Assembly (NCBI RefSeq): GCF_900170035.1
Contig: NZ_LT828544.1
Coordinates: 1-64,000 of the forward strand
Source of the DNA: Desulfamplus magnetovallimortis
GTDB taxonomy: Bacteria > Desulfobacterota > Desulfobacteria > Desulfobacterales > Desulfobacteraceae
Direction of reading: 5' to 3'
Length of the DNA: 64,000 nt
Part shown: one piece after another, positions 27,220-36,688 of the stretch
How positions within the stretch are numbered: the first letter of the stretch is position 1
Layout of the letters: each line of letters starts with the position of its first letter
Translations under genes and position numbers: made by a program
Notes under the pieces: generated by a model
Told to the model about the DNA's origin: nothing
Seen by the model: only the letters and a program-made list of their open reading frames with translations
The model's database searches: none

Positions 27220-29778
27220 ATGGCAGAAACAGATATGGATGATTTGATAGAGATTATTGAAAACGAGGGAAATATTGATGATATACCCATGAGTATTCCA
27301 ATGATGCCTGTAAGGGATGTAGTGGTATTCATTGATATGCTTTTACCTCTTTTTGTGGGTCGGGAAAAATCCATTAAAGCAATTGAAGAGTCGGCAAAAA
27401 GTCACAGGTATATTTTTCTATCTGTTCAAAAGGATTCCGATCTTGAGAATCCCGGCCCTGATGATGTCTTTTTAGTGGGTACGGTAGCCCGTGTTCAAAA
27501 AATGCTGAAACTGCCGGATGGTCGTATCAAGGCACTTGTTCAGGGAATTGCCAAGGGAAAAATTGAGAAATTTGAAAGAAAACGTTCCTGGTTCAAGGTC
27601 AAATTTGACATTCTAACCGAAGAGGAGATTGATTCAAAACCAATAGAAATTGAAGCTTTGATGAGGAATGTCAGGGAGAGCAGTGAAAAGATACTTGCCC
27701 TGAGAGGAGAACTTTCCGGTGACGTGGGAGCTATTCTTGAACAGATCACATCACCTGGTAAACTTGCAGATCTTGTTGCATCAAATTTACGCCTGAAAGT
27801 TGATGAAGCACAGGATGTTCTCGAAACCTTTGATCAGAAAAAACGCCTTGAAAAGGTTAATGACTTTTTAAACAGAGAGCTTGAACTTTCAACGGTGCAG
27901 GCCAAAATTCAGACCCATGTAAAAGATGAAATTTCAAAAACCCAGCGTGACTATTTTCTTCGGGAGCAGGTAAAGGCTATCCATCGAGAACTTGGTGACG
28001 GGGATGATAAGCTTGCAGAAATTGAAAATTATAATGAAAAGATCAAGAAGGCAAAGATGCCTCCTGAATGTGAAAAAGAGGCATTGATCCAGTTGAAGCG
28101 ACTTGATCAGATGCACTCTGATTCATCCGAGGCAGCAATTATCCGTACCTACATTGATGCCATTCTTGAACTGCCCTGGAGCAAGTCAACGAAGGATTTC
28201 CTTGATATAAAGAAAGCAGCAGAAGTTCTTGACCAGAACCATTATGGTCTGGAAAAGGTAAAAGATCGGATTCTTGAATATTTAAGTGTCAGAAAACTCA
28301 ATCCTGCAATCAAGGGTCAGATTCTCTGCTTTTCAGGTCCTCCAGGTGTAGGCAAAACTTCCCTTGGAAAAGCCATAGCAAGGGCTATGAAACGTAAATT
28401 TGTCAGGGTTTCCTTAGGTGGGATAAGGGATGAGGCTGAGATAAGGGGACACAGAAGAACATATATTGGTGCAATGCCCGGAAGAATTCTGCAGGGACTT
28501 AAACAGTGCGGCAGTAATAATCCTGTTTTCATGCTTGATGAGATTGATAAATTAGGTAATGATTTCAGGGGAGACCCATCTTCAGCACTTCTTGAGGCCC
28601 TTGATTCAGAACAGAATTCAGAATTCAGTGACCACTATCTTAATATGCCCTTCGATCTGTCACAGGTTCTTTTTGTCCTTACAGCAAATATGACAGACAC
28701 AATTCCTTCAGCTCTTTTAGACAGAATGGAGATAATAAGAATTCCGGGATATACACACGAAGAGAAAGAGGCGATTGCAAGAAAGTATCTTCTTCCCCGC
28801 CAAATAAAAGAGAACGGCCTTGTAAGACGCTCCATCCATATAAGTGATAATGCACTTGACACAATTATTTCTGAATATACCCTTGAAGCTGGTTTGCGCG
28901 AGCTTGAAAGAAAGATAGGAACTGTTCTCAGAAAGATTGCAAGACAGATTGCAGAAGGTAAAAAGGGAAAGTTCAGCGTAACACGTCAGAAGTTGATAAA
29001 ATTTCTGGGGCCGCCCATCTATCTTCCTGAACTTGATCAGGAGGAGAGTCAGGCAGGGCTTGTAACAGGGCTTGCATGGACGGAGGTTGGGGGAGAACCT
29101 CTTTATATTGAAGTCTCCTTGTGCCATGGCAAGGGTGAACTTTCAGTGACAGGGCAGATAGGGGATGTAATGCAGGAGTCGGCAAGGGCGGCGTTCAGCT
29201 ATACAAAAGCTAATATGGACAGGTTTAATATTGACAGGGATGATTTTGAAAATAAGGATATTCACATCCATGTGCCAGCCGGGGCAATCCCCAAGGATGG
29301 TCCGTCAGCAGGAATTGCCATGGCAACTGCACTGATTTCGGCATTTACGGGAAGAGTTGTAAACAACAATGTTGCCATGACAGGAGAAATTTCATTAAGG
29401 GGCAGGGTTTTGCCCATAGGCGGCCTTAAAGAAAAGGCACTTGGTGCATTGCGTGCAGGAATTAAAACTGTTGTAATTCCTGAAAAAAACCGTAAAGATC
29501 TTTATGAGATTCCACAAAGTGTAAAAAATAATATAGAATTTATATGTGTTCAGGAGCTTGACCAGGTTCTTGATATTGCATTTGTCAAACAAGATGATGA
29601 GCCGGAGAGAGATCAAGGGGATGGTGTTGCTTCAGAAATAAGTGAGGATGGGGATAGTGAAACTGGTTGCCCTGATGACACAGACAATGGTATTGCCTCT
29701 GACAATGAAGTTCATTGTGATGATGATATTGGAAGAAAGAATGATAATGACGTTGTTGCCGGTGAAAAAGAGTTATGA
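27220..29778 (+). CDS. lon: ATP-dependent protease Lon
   Basis: Lon is a hexameric cytosolic protease for damaged and regulatory proteins. The 852 residues comprise the N-terminal substrate-recognition domain (MMPVRDVVVFIDMLLPLFVG), the AAA+ module with Walker A GPPGVGKT at 373-380, and the protease domain. The Ser-Lys dyad is S696 in DGPSAG and K739 in GLKEKALGA, 43 residues apart as in E. coli. An acidic low-complexity tail of about 60 residues (rich in D, E, N, G) follows. GGAG lies upstream of ATG 27220. tsaB follows after 19 bases. Confidence 0.97.
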   Translation: MAETDMDDLIEIIENEGNIDDIPMSIPMMPVRDVVVFIDMLLPLFVGREKSIKAIEESAKSHRYIFLSVQKDSDLENPGPDDVFLVGTVARVQKMLKLPDGRIKALVQGIAKGKIEKFERKRSWFKVKFDILTEEEIDSKPIEIEALMRNVRESSEKILALRGELSGDVGAILEQITSPGKLADLVASNLRLKVDEAQDVLETFDQKKRLEKVNDFLNRELELSTVQAKIQTHVKDEISKTQRDYFLREQVKAIHRELGDGDDKLAEIENYNEKIKKAKMPPECEKEALIQLKRLDQMHSDSSEAAIIRTYIDAILELPWSKSTKDFLDIKKAAEVLDQNHYGLEKVKDRILEYLSVRKLNPAIKGQILCFSGPPGVGKTSLGKAIARAMKRKFVRVSLGGIRDEAEIRGHRRTYIGAMPGRILQGLKQCGSNNPVFMLDEIDKLGNDFRGDPSSALLEALDSEQNSEFSDHYLNMPFDLSQVLFVLTANMTDTIPSALLDRMEIIRIPGYTHEEKEAIARKYLLPRQIKENGLVRRSIHISDNALDTIISEYTLEAGLRELERKIGTVLRKIARQIAEGKKGKFSVTRQKLIKFLGPPIYLPELDQEESQAGLVTGLAWTEVGGEPLYIEVSLCHGKGELSVTGQIGDVMQESARAAFSYTKANMDRFNIDRDDFENKDIHIHVPAGAIPKDGPSAGIAMATALISAFTGRVVNNNVAMTGEISLRGRVLPIGGLKEKALGALRAGIKTVVIPEKNRKDLYEIPQSVKNNIEFICVQELDQVLDIAFVKQDDEPERDQGDGVASEISEDGDSETGCPDDTDNGIASDNEVHCDDDIGRKNDNDVVAGEKEL

Positions 29779-29797
29779 TGAAAAAGAGTCCTGATTT

Positions 29798-30745
29798 ATG
29801 AAAATTCTTGCAGTAGATACAGCAGAGCAGAGTTGTTCCATTGCCCTTGTTGAGGATGGTTTTCCTCTGTTTGAGACCTTTTTATGCAATAAAGTTACCC
29901 ATTCCCGTTCACTCATGAGTATGATTGCAAAAATGTTTGACAGCAATATTGCCGGAAAAGGCCAAGGGATAAAAGATGTTGACGGAATGGTGGCAGCATG
30001 CGGTCCTGGTAGTTTTACAGGTCTTAGGATTGGAATCAGCGTTGTAAAAGGGCTTGCATGTGCTGCTTCAAAACCTGTTGCAGGTATATCCAGCCTTGAC
30101 GGTATAGCATGGCAGTTTTCTGCATCAGCTTCCATTGTATCCCCATCAATGGTAGGAAAAAACTCCTTATCAGAAGTACCAGAAGCTCCCTCAATGTCTG
30201 GAAAAAACTCCTTATCAGAAGTAGCAGAAGCTCCCTCAATGGCTGGAAAAAACTTCTTATCAGTAGTAGCAGAAGCTCCCTCAATGGCAGGAAAAAACTT
30301 CTTATCAGGAGTATCAGAAGCGCCCTCAAGGGTAACAGATTCATATGCTTCCGTATGTGCTATGATGGATGCAAAGCGTGGAGAGGTTTACTGTGCTTTC
30401 TACCGCTTTATCAATGGTCAACTGATTGAAAAGAGCCAGGAGCGTGCACTTGCACCCGAGAAGGCAGCAGCTATGGCGGGCAATAACCTTACTCTTTTTG
30501 CAGGTTCGGGTGCTGTTGTATTCAGAGAGACCATTAAAAAAATTTGCGGGGACAATGCTATGTTTGCCCCGCCTTTTCAAAACTATGTACGGGCATCAGC
30601 GCTTGCATATGCCTTGCTTCAAAAGCCTTACAGGCTTTCATTGGAACATGATGCTATTATGCCAGTTTATTTAAGGCGATCCGATGCTGAAATGAATTAT
30701 GAACAGTCAAAAGGTGGTTTTGTTGACAAGGAATCATCTCTCTGA
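29798..30745 (+). CDS. tsaB: TsaB, tRNA t6A synthesis subunit, with internal 15-residue repeats
   Basis: TsaB works with TsaD and TsaE to add threonylcarbamoyl to A37 of ANN-decoding tRNAs. The N-terminal half is typical: MKILAVDTAEQSCSIALVE and ACGPGSFTGLRIGISVVKG. The protein has 315 residues, against about 225-240 usually. Residues 117-176 are four tandem copies of a 15-residue unit (SMxGKNxLSxVxEAP), in frame, after which the normal sequence (AMMDAKRGEVYCAFY) resumes. The insert probably forms a flexible loop on the surface. It follows lon closely and precedes psd. Confidence 0.93.
   Translation: MKILAVDTAEQSCSIALVEDGFPLFETFLCNKVTHSRSLMSMIAKMFDSNIAGKGQGIKDVDGMVAACGPGSFTGLRIGISVVKGLACAASKPVAGISSLDGIAWQFSASASIVSPSMVGKNSLSEVPEAPSMSGKNSLSEVAEAPSMAGKNFLSVVAEAPSMAGKNFLSGVSEAPSRVTDSYASVCAMMDAKRGEVYCAFYRFINGQLIEKSQERALAPEKAAAMAGNNLTLFAGSGAVVFRETIKKICGDNAMFAPPFQNYVRASALAYALLQKPYRLSLEHDAIMPVYLRRSDAEMNYEQSKGGFVDKESSL
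30146..30325 (+). repeat. In-frame 45-bp tandem repeat x4 inside tsaB
   Basis: Four consecutive 45-bp units (starting TCAATGGTAGGAAAAAACTC or close variants) keep the tsaB frame. Differences are mainly point changes (GTA/TCT/GCT/GCA at codon 3; TCC/TTC at codon 7). The two middle-right units are the most alike, pointing to stepwise duplication. Confidence 0.95.
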
Positions 30746-30821
30746 TATTCTGAACCTTCTGATTTATTACAGTTAAGTATAGCACTTATCATGGAGGAAT
30801 TTTTTATGCCTGGTGGATATT

Positions 30822-31486
30822 ATGAATAGGACGGGATGGCCTGAAAGATCAGGTTTTCCATTTGCATTACCGGGATTGAAATATATTTTTGCACTCTTTT
30901 TTTTGACGGTTGTTTTATTTTTTGCTGGATGGTACATTCCAGCTCATTTTTTTTGGCATTAACTCTTTTTGTCTGCTGGTTTTTCAGGGATCCTGAAAGA
31001 GAGATCCCAGATGATCCTGAAGCCATTGTATCTCCTGCTGATGGCAGGGTCATAATTGTTGAAAAGGTTGAGTCGAGTGAGTTTATAGATGAGCCTGTAA
31101 TAAAGCTGAGTATTTTCATGAATGTTTTCAATGTTCATGTGAATCGTATTCCGTTTTCAGGAGAGGTTCAAAAGGTTGTATATATTCCAGGTAAATTTGT
31201 AAATGCTTCGTTTGATAAGGCATCTGAAGATAATGAAAGAAATGCTCTTGTAATCAAGACAGATTCAGGGCTATGCTATGGTGTTGTGCAGATTGCAGGT
31301 CTCATTGCAAGGAGGATTGTATGCAGTGTTAAAACCGGTGATCTTATGCTAAAAGGTAAACGTTATGGTATGATATGTTTTGGTTCAAGACTTGATCTTT
31401 ACCTTCCACTGGAAACTCGTGTTGAAGTAAATGTTGGTGAAAAAGTTAAGGCCGGCTCAACAGTTCTGGGCTATTTCAGGAGTTGA
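30822..31486 (+). CDS. psd: Phosphatidylserine decarboxylase proenzyme (short type); apparent frameshift at a T8 run
   Basis: Psd converts phosphatidylserine to phosphatidylethanolamine. The first frame from ATG 30822 gives MNRTGWPERSGFPFALPGLK and the start of a membrane hairpin, then stops. The frame from about 30929 continues the second membrane helix (FFLALTLFVCWFFRDPERE) and the full catalytic core (VSPADGRV, FMNVFNVHVNRIPFSG). It ends in the self-cleavage site AGSTVLGYF, where Ser becomes the pyruvoyl group. One extra T in the run 30947-30954 would join the frames. An internal ATG at 30929 could give a shortened but catalytically complete protein. pssA follows, completing the serine-phospholipid pathway. 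Confidence 0.85.
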
Positions 31487-31593
31487 ATAACATTTTATGG
31501 ATTTTAATTCTGTTGCCTACAAAAGCAGCATATTGTGGAAATAATATGCCCCAAGGGTGCTAATTTGAGGTAAAAAGATGAGGAGGTCAACTA

Positions 31594-32391
31594 ATGCAGA
31601 AGAGAGAAAATTTTAAAAAGAGTATATATGTACTCCCAAATCTTTTTACATCCATGAATATATTTTGTGGATTTTATGCAGTTCTGTCCGCCGTAGATGG
31701 TCGTTTTACAGACGCTGCAGTTGCCATAATTATTGGAGCTGTATTTGATCTTCTTGATGGAAAGATTGCAAGGGCAACCAACACATCCAGTCAGTTTGGA
31801 GTTGAGTATGACTCACTTGCCGATCTAATAACATTTGGCCTGGCACCAGCTCTTGTTATGTATCTTTGGGCACTCAAACCCCTTGGACGCCTTGGGTGGC
31901 TTGCCGGATTTCTTTTTATGGCATGTGGTGCTTTGAGGCTTGCAAGATTCAATACCGCAGCGGCTTCCGGCAGCAGCAGCAGTTATTTTCAGGGATTGCC
32001 CATTCCAGCGGCTGCGGGTATGAATGTCTCGGTAGTACTTTTCTTTTCAAGGATAAATATTGACCCTGCTTCGTCCAAGGTTTTTATCCTTCTTATGCTT
32101 TATCTTCTCTCCTTTCTTATGGTCAGTTCTATAAAATACTATAGTTTTAAGAAGACCGGTCTTTTTAAAAGCATGAAGTTCAATAAGCTTGTTGCCATTG
32201 TTCTTATGCTGGTTTTGATAGCCTATGAGCCAGGAGTTGCTCTTTTTGTGGGAATGCTTATATATGTTTGCTCTGGTCCTGTTTATTCACTCTTCTTGAT
32301 GTCCCATAGCACAAGAAGTGTAATTGATGATGATGAGCATGAAGATGAAGCAGATATGCCGGATGAGGCAGAGGAGAATCTGCTGATATAA
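31594..32391 (+). CDS. pssA: CDP-diacylglycerol-serine O-phosphatidyltransferase
   Basis: PssA makes phosphatidylserine, the substrate of Psd encoded just upstream. The 265-residue membrane protein has the CDP-alcohol phosphatidyltransferase signature: DGKIARA, then after eight residues G, with the two further Asp in EYDSLAD. It has roughly seven membrane segments and an acidic cytosolic tail (DDDEHEDEADMPDEAEE). GAGGAGG lies nine bases upstream of ATG 31594. The order psd-pssA suggests one lipid operon, probably starting with lon or tsaB. Confidence 0.95.
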   Translation: MQKRENFKKSIYVLPNLFTSMNIFCGFYAVLSAVDGRFTDAAVAIIIGAVFDLLDGKIARATNTSSQFGVEYDSLADLITFGLAPALVMYLWALKPLGRLGWLAGFLFMACGALRLARFNTAAASGSSSSYFQGLPIPAAAGMNVSVVLFFSRINIDPASSKVFILLMLYLLSFLMVSSIKYYSFKKTGLFKSMKFNKLVAIVLMLVLIAYEPGVALFVGMLIYVCSGPVYSLFLMSHSTRSVIDDDEHEDEADMPDEAEENLLI

Positions 32392-32628
32392 CAAGGTACA
32401 TTTTGTTTTTTGGGAATAGAAGATTCACTTGGTTGTTGGAGTTTGCTCCTGTTAGGTTATGTTCAGGAACTCCAATAATCAGGTGAATTTATTTTTTTAC
32501 AGCAGTGGGATTTCCGTTTATTTTTTTGGCTGGAAATTACCGCAAGGGAGTCATTCTTCGTTGTGCTGCCAGTTGTAGCATGGGAGGCATGATATCTATC
32601 ATTATATTTGTGACGGAGAATAAAAGAG

Positions 32629-33096
32629 TTGGATCAGATACCAATTACTGTAGAAGGGTATAATGCTCTTAAAAAAGAGCTTGAAAAGTTGAAAACTGTT
32701 GACAGACCTGAAAATATCAGGGCAATTGAAATTGCAAGGGCCCATGGTGATCTTTCAGAGAACGCTGAATTTGATGCAGCAAAGGAGAAACAGTCTTTTA
32801 TTGAGGGTAGAATTGGTGAATTAGGCTATAAACTTGCAAGTGCAAAGATTATTGATCCTGACTCTGTACCAAAGGACTGTATCCGATTTGCATCACGGGT
32901 TCTGCTTGAGAACCTTGACTCTGGCGAAGAGGTAAGATACATGCTGGTAGGGCAGGAGGAGTCTGATATATCAAAGGGTAAAATATCTGTATCCTCTCCC
33001 CTTGGAATGGCGCTTATTGGAAAAAAGCCAGGAGATGAGGTGATTTTGCAGGCTCCTGGCGGCAAACGTTCATATGAAATCATTGATATTTTATAG
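32629..33096 (+). CDS. greA: Transcription elongation factor GreA
   Basis: GreA rescues backtracked RNA polymerase by stimulating transcript cleavage. The 155 residues form the N-terminal coiled-coil finger with the tip acids (HGDLSENAEFDAAKEKQSF) and the C-terminal FKBP-like domain (SPLGMALIGKKPGDEV). The start is TTG 32629, with GGAGAA about nine bases upstream; no ATG is available. The 237-base gap before it shows no clear terminator. Confidence 0.95.
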   Translation: MDQIPITVEGYNALKKELEKLKTVDRPENIRAIEIARAHGDLSENAEFDAAKEKQSFIEGRIGELGYKLASAKIIDPDSVPKDCIRFASRVLLENLDSGEEVRYMLVGQEESDISKGKISVSSPLGMALIGKKPGDEVILQAPGGKRSYEIIDIL

Positions 33097-33183
33097 TTTG
33101 CCTTAAAGGTTTGGTTGTTTTGTGTTTTTTCAAAGGTTCATCAAACTTAAAATGTTTAAAAAATATTTGGGGAGATAAGTAAC

Positions 33184-33381
33184 TTGGCAAGAGTAACCAT
33201 TGAAGACTGTTTGAAAAATGTTCCAAGCAGGTTTGCGCTTGTGCATATGGCTGCATTACGTGTTCGACAGATAAGGGAAGGATCCGATCTGTTGATAAAA
33301 TCATCCAAAAACGAAGATGTTGTAACTGCTTTAAGGGAAATTGCAGCTAATAAAATCGCTATCAGAATGAATTCTGAATAG
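33184..33381 (+). CDS. rpoZ: RNA polymerase omega subunit
   Basis: Omega assists beta-prime folding and is part of the ppGpp response in many proteobacteria. The 65-residue protein starts MARVTIEDCLKNVPSRFALV and has the conserved RVRQIREGSD helix and NEDVVTALREIA; the usual acidic tail is absent or very short. The start is TTG 33184, preceded by GGGGAG. It follows greA, so two transcription factors are adjacent. Confidence 0.93.
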   Translation: MARVTIEDCLKNVPSRFALVHMAALRVRQIREGSDLLIKSSKNEDVVTALREIAANKIAIRMNSE

Positions 33382-33413
33382 CTATGGCCTGAAAGGATAT
33401 AATTTATTTTCTT

Positions 33414-34151
33414 TTGAAATCTGTTGTTAAATTAAAAAAAATTAATAGAGCCGTTGGAAAAGCCATCTGTGATTATGACATGATACAGGATGGTGACAGA
33501 ATCATGGTTGGGGTTTCCGGCGGCAAAGACAGCCTGGCGCTTCTTCGGTTGCTGTCGGATATCAGGGAACGGGCACCAGTAAAATTTGATCTTTTTCCAG
33601 TTTATATTGACCCGGGATTCAGGGGAAGCATAGCAAAAGACCTTGAATCTTCAGTTAATCATATCCATGGCAGATTAAGGGTTGATTATACCGATTATGG
33701 ACTGCTTGCCCATTCAGATTCCAACAGAGAGAATCCATGTTTTCTCTGCTCCCGTCTCAGAAGGAAAAGGCTTTTTGAAATTGCATCAGATGAAGGATGT
33801 GCAAAAATTGCTCTGGGGCATCATAAAGATGATATCATTGAGACACTTTTTATAAATATGTGTTATTCCGGCAGAATCGGAACCATGAAGCCTTGTCAGG
33901 ATTTTTTTGGTGGTGAGCTGACCATTATACGTCCCCTTGCCTACCTTGAAAAATCAGAAATATTAAAGCTTGCAGCCATATTTGATTTTCCGGATTTTGT
34001 AAACCCGTGCCCAAGTGATGGAGTGACAAAGCGGAGCAATATAAGAATATTTTTAAATAACTTATATAAAGAGAACAGGAATATAAAGGGGAATCTTTTC
34101 AGAGCCATGGCAAATGTTGAAATGGATTATCTTTTAAAGAATACATTATGA
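33414..34151 (+). CDS. TtcA-like tRNA thiolation / PP-loop ATPase
   Basis: The 245-residue protein has the PP-loop GVSGGKDSLALLRLL, the HHKDDIIETLF segment and paired cysteines (CFLCSRLRRKRLF) as in TtcA, which makes 2-thiocytidine at tRNA position 32 using an Fe-S cluster. The C-terminal NPCPSDG gives a further cysteine. It is shorter than E. coli TtcA (about 310), so the exact tRNA target is unproven. The start is TTG 33414. Its TGA overlaps the folE2 ATG (ATGA), a sign of translational coupling. Confidence 0.85.
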   Translation: MKSVVKLKKINRAVGKAICDYDMIQDGDRIMVGVSGGKDSLALLRLLSDIRERAPVKFDLFPVYIDPGFRGSIAKDLESSVNHIHGRLRVDYTDYGLLAHSDSNRENPCFLCSRLRRKRLFEIASDEGCAKIALGHHKDDIIETLFINMCYSGRIGTMKPCQDFFGGELTIIRPLAYLEKSEILKLAAIFDFPDFVNPCPSDGVTKRSNIRIFLNNLYKENRNIKGNLFRAMANVEMDYLLKNTL

Positions 34152-34936
34152 TAGATATTCAGAAACAGAGGGATTATCGAAATATTCCCATAGACAAAGT
34201 CGGAATCAAGGAGCTTCGTTATCCCATCAAGGTTCTGGACAAACAGAATGGAATGCAATCAACAGTTGCAATGATCAATATGTATGTGAACCTTCCTCAC
34301 CAGGCCAAAGGTACCCACATGAGCCGTTTTGTTCAGATGCTTCATACCTTTCGTTCCCAGGTTTCCCTTGAATCAATTACACATATCCTTGAAGATATGA
34401 AAAAAACCCTTGAAGCCCAGTCATCCCACATTGAAATCACCTTTCCATATTTTGTGGAAAAACGTTCTCCTGTAACTGGCTCAAGGGGTCTTATGGATTA
34501 TACCTGCTCTATTATGGGTACCTCAAGTTCTAAGGGATCGGAACAAAACAGTGATCTTATGGTAAAGGTGGGAGTGCCCATAACATCTGTCTGCCCCTGT
34601 TCCAGGGAGATAAGTGATTTTGGTGCCCATAATCAGAGGGGTGAAGTTCTTGTAAGTACCCGTTTTAAGAAATTTATATGGATTGAGGATATCATTAATC
34701 TTGTTGAAAATGCTGCTTCATGTGATGTTTTTTCTGTCTTAAAGAGAGAAGATGAAAAACATGTCACCGAACATGCATATCAGAATCCCAAATTTGTGGA
34801 AGATGTTGTTCGGGATGTTGCAAAGGTGTTAATAGAGGATGAGAATATCACATGGTTTTCAGTTAGTGCTGAAAATTTTGAGTCAATACATAACCATAGT
34901 GCATACGCCTATATTGAAAGCAGCCAAGATAGCTGA
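34148..34936 (+). CDS. folE2: GTP cyclohydrolase FolE2
   Basis: FolE2 is the zinc-independent type IB GTP cyclohydrolase that starts folate and queuosine precursor synthesis. The 262 residues include VNLPHQAKGTHMSRFVQ and the catalytic cysteine region PITSVCPCSREISDFGAHNQ, plus SAENFESIHNHSAYA near the end. The coupling to a tRNA-thiolation-like gene is interesting because queuosine is also a tRNA modification, but no queuosine gene is in the window. Confidence 0.95.
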   Translation: MIDIQKQRDYRNIPIDKVGIKELRYPIKVLDKQNGMQSTVAMINMYVNLPHQAKGTHMSRFVQMLHTFRSQVSLESITHILEDMKKTLEAQSSHIEITFPYFVEKRSPVTGSRGLMDYTCSIMGTSSSKGSEQNSDLMVKVGVPITSVCPCSREISDFGAHNQRGEVLVSTRFKKFIWIEDIINLVENAASCDVFSVLKREDEKHVTEHAYQNPKFVEDVVRDVAKVLIEDENITWFSVSAENFESIHNHSAYAYIESSQDS

Positions 34937-34947
34937 TACGATTCCAT

Positions 34948-34971
34948 GCATCCCCATCTATCAGGGGATGC
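34948..34971 (+). terminator. Hairpin after folE2
   Basis: GCATCCCC and GGGGATGC form a perfect 8-bp stem with an 8-base loop, 12 bases after the folE2 stop. It has no T run, so it may be a weak terminator or an mRNA-stabilising hairpin. Confidence 0.5.
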
Positions 34972-35023
34972 CTAAAATCTATCATGTGGGACGCTCAGGA
35001 CTATCCTTATGAATTGCTTTTTA

Positions 35024-35077
35024 GACCATTCACCTCGCCCCCAGCCACATTTTAAAGACTTGCGAGGGGGAGTTTAG
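35024..35077 (-). repeat. CTCCCCCTCGC dispersed repeat, copy 2 (inverted)
   Basis: GACCATTCACCTCGCCCCCA ... GACTTGCGAGGGGGAGTTTA is the reverse complement of the arrangement at 13825-13877, with the outer blocks conserved and the centre divergent. Confidence 0.65.
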
Positions 35078-35080
35078 AGC

Positions 35081-35155
35081 ACTTAGCGCCCTTCGGGCGG
35101 GCTTTTCCATAACTATCTGCTTTTGCATATAAAAATAGAAATTCCTATACTATTA
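35081..35155 (-). repeat. 77-bp repeat family, inverted copy
   Basis: Reads AGCGCCCTTCGGGCGGGCTT ... GAAATTCCTATACTAT, the reverse complement of the units at 4422 and 60332. It lies 20 bases downstream of the dacB stop, directly after the CTCCCCCTCGC copy. Confidence 0.85.
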
Positions 35156-35175
35156 AATTAATTAAACCCAATTAG

Positions 35176-36621
35176 TTAATCAAAAAATTTTTGATCTTCA
35201 TATTCCATTATAGTTTCCCAGAGCATCTCTTTAATAGCCTCATATCCTGTTCCTTTCTGATTTATCATTATGACAAAAGGGTAAAGCCCATTAGGTGTTT
35301 CAAAATATCCGCAACGGGTTCTTACTTTGTAAAGTGTACCTGTTTTATAATATTCTCTGTATTCAAATTTTCTGGTGTTAGATTTTGCGGTATAGGAGTG
35401 TTCCCTTTTTTCAAAAGGCATCAAGGTATAATAGGGCTTGAATTTTTCCAGTACTTTAACCATGTCAGCAGGCGAGATACTGTTCTTTCTTGAGAGTCCC
35501 GAGCCTTCATATGCCTTGAAATTCTTAAGGCCAACAACTTCCGATGCATAGGCTGTAATGGCTGCCACCCCTTTTTCAATTGTTGCAGGTGGTGAATATT
35601 GTGCGGCTCCTGACGTTAGCAAAATCTGGTTTGCAATGAAATTGTTGGAGTATTTAAGAAGATTTTTTATTATTTCCAGAAGGGTCAGTTCAGATATGTA
35701 ATTATAAACTTCATTTTGTATGAAATTGTTGTTTTTGCTGTTGTGTTCAATGTTGCTTTTGATCTCCTTTTTGTTTTTAATCTCCTTATCATTTTTAATG
35801 TTTTTTTGATCTGTTTCACTCTTGTTTACTGTTTTTAAAATATTTTCATTATATGAAATATTATCTTTTACTTCAATCCCCTCTTTCAAAAGAAAATGTC
35901 TGATAAGCCTTCCTGCATAGAGTCTGCTCTCTTCTCTTGAAAAAATAACCCGTCCCTTTTTCATTCCAGAGGCTTTTACTCTCTCAAGTGCAAAGGGAAG
36001 TAGTGGTGTCTGTGCTTCTGCTGTAACGTAGCGATTTGTTGATTTGTCAAAATTGAATGCCACAGAGTTAAAGTTGGCACACAATGCGCCTGTAAATGCA
36101 TCATATGGGTTGTTTGAGTTTCCATTTCCGTCAATTATAATATCAGAAGCAAAATAGCCATCATCTAAAAGGATTCCATTAATTTGTAAAATATTCATTG
36201 ATTTAAGCTTTAAGGCAACTTCATGGCATAAAGATACAAGTCTTTCTGAAACAAGCATAGGATCCCCATACCCTTTTATTATAAGGATATCGTTGTTGCC
36301 AAGATAAAATCGTGTCTGAAAGCGGTAGTTTTCCCCAAGAAAGTGGATGGCTGCTAAACTTGTCAAAACTTTGATGGTAGATGCAGGAATGTATGTTTTT
36401 GCCGCATTTCCTGAAAATAGGATTGTACCATTGGGATCGCATAGCATTATGCCTATGTTTGGATTTTTGCTGTGGGTATTGAGCTTACTTTTAATTGATG
36501 ATGCTGAATGTGCAAGATAGTTTGCGTATTTGTAATACCATTGCGGGTAAATTGTAATAGTGCCGAATATCATTAGAAGCATTATTATACGGCTCATTTT
36601 TAAAACGATATTTGTGATCAT
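35176..36621 (-). CDS. dacB: D-Ala-D-Ala carboxypeptidase / endopeptidase, PBP4 (S13) type
   Basis: PBP4-type enzymes cleave D-Ala peptides and crosslinks in periplasmic peptidoglycan. The 481 residues have an N-terminal membrane/signal segment (about 9-25) and the S13 catalytic triad motifs: STIK (S81, K84), SNN in KYSNNFIANQ, and KTGT near the C-terminus (YYKTGTLYKVRTRCGYF). A polar Lys/Asn-rich insertion (NKSETDQKNIKNDKEIKNKK and following) of about 40 residues sits before the SxN motif and looks disordered. ATG 36621 has a GAAAGAGAA site upstream; ATG at residue 9 is an alternative. Confidence 0.92.
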   Translation of the reverse strand: MITNIVLKMSRIIMLLMIFGTITIYPQWYYKYANYLAHSASSIKSKLNTHSKNPNIGIMLCDPNGTILFSGNAAKTYIPASTIKVLTSLAAIHFLGENYRFQTRFYLGNNDILIIKGYGDPMLVSERLVSLCHEVALKLKSMNILQINGILLDDGYFASDIIIDGNGNSNNPYDAFTGALCANFNSVAFNFDKSTNRYVTAEAQTPLLPFALERVKASGMKKGRVIFSREESRLYAGRLIRHFLLKEGIEVKDNISYNENILKTVNKSETDQKNIKNDKEIKNKKEIKSNIEHNSKNNNFIQNEVYNYISELTLLEIIKNLLKYSNNFIANQILLTSGAAQYSPPATIEKGVAAITAYASEVVGLKNFKAYEGSGLSRKNSISPADMVKVLEKFKPYYTLMPFEKREHSYTAKSNTRKFEYREYYKTGTLYKVRTRCGYFETPNGLYPFVIMINQKGTGYEAIKEMLWETIMEYEDQKFFD

Positions 36622-36688
36622 GTTTTTTATTTTCTCTTTCGATTTTCAAATGTAATACTGTTTCGTGTTCATTTCTTAAAATCAGTTA

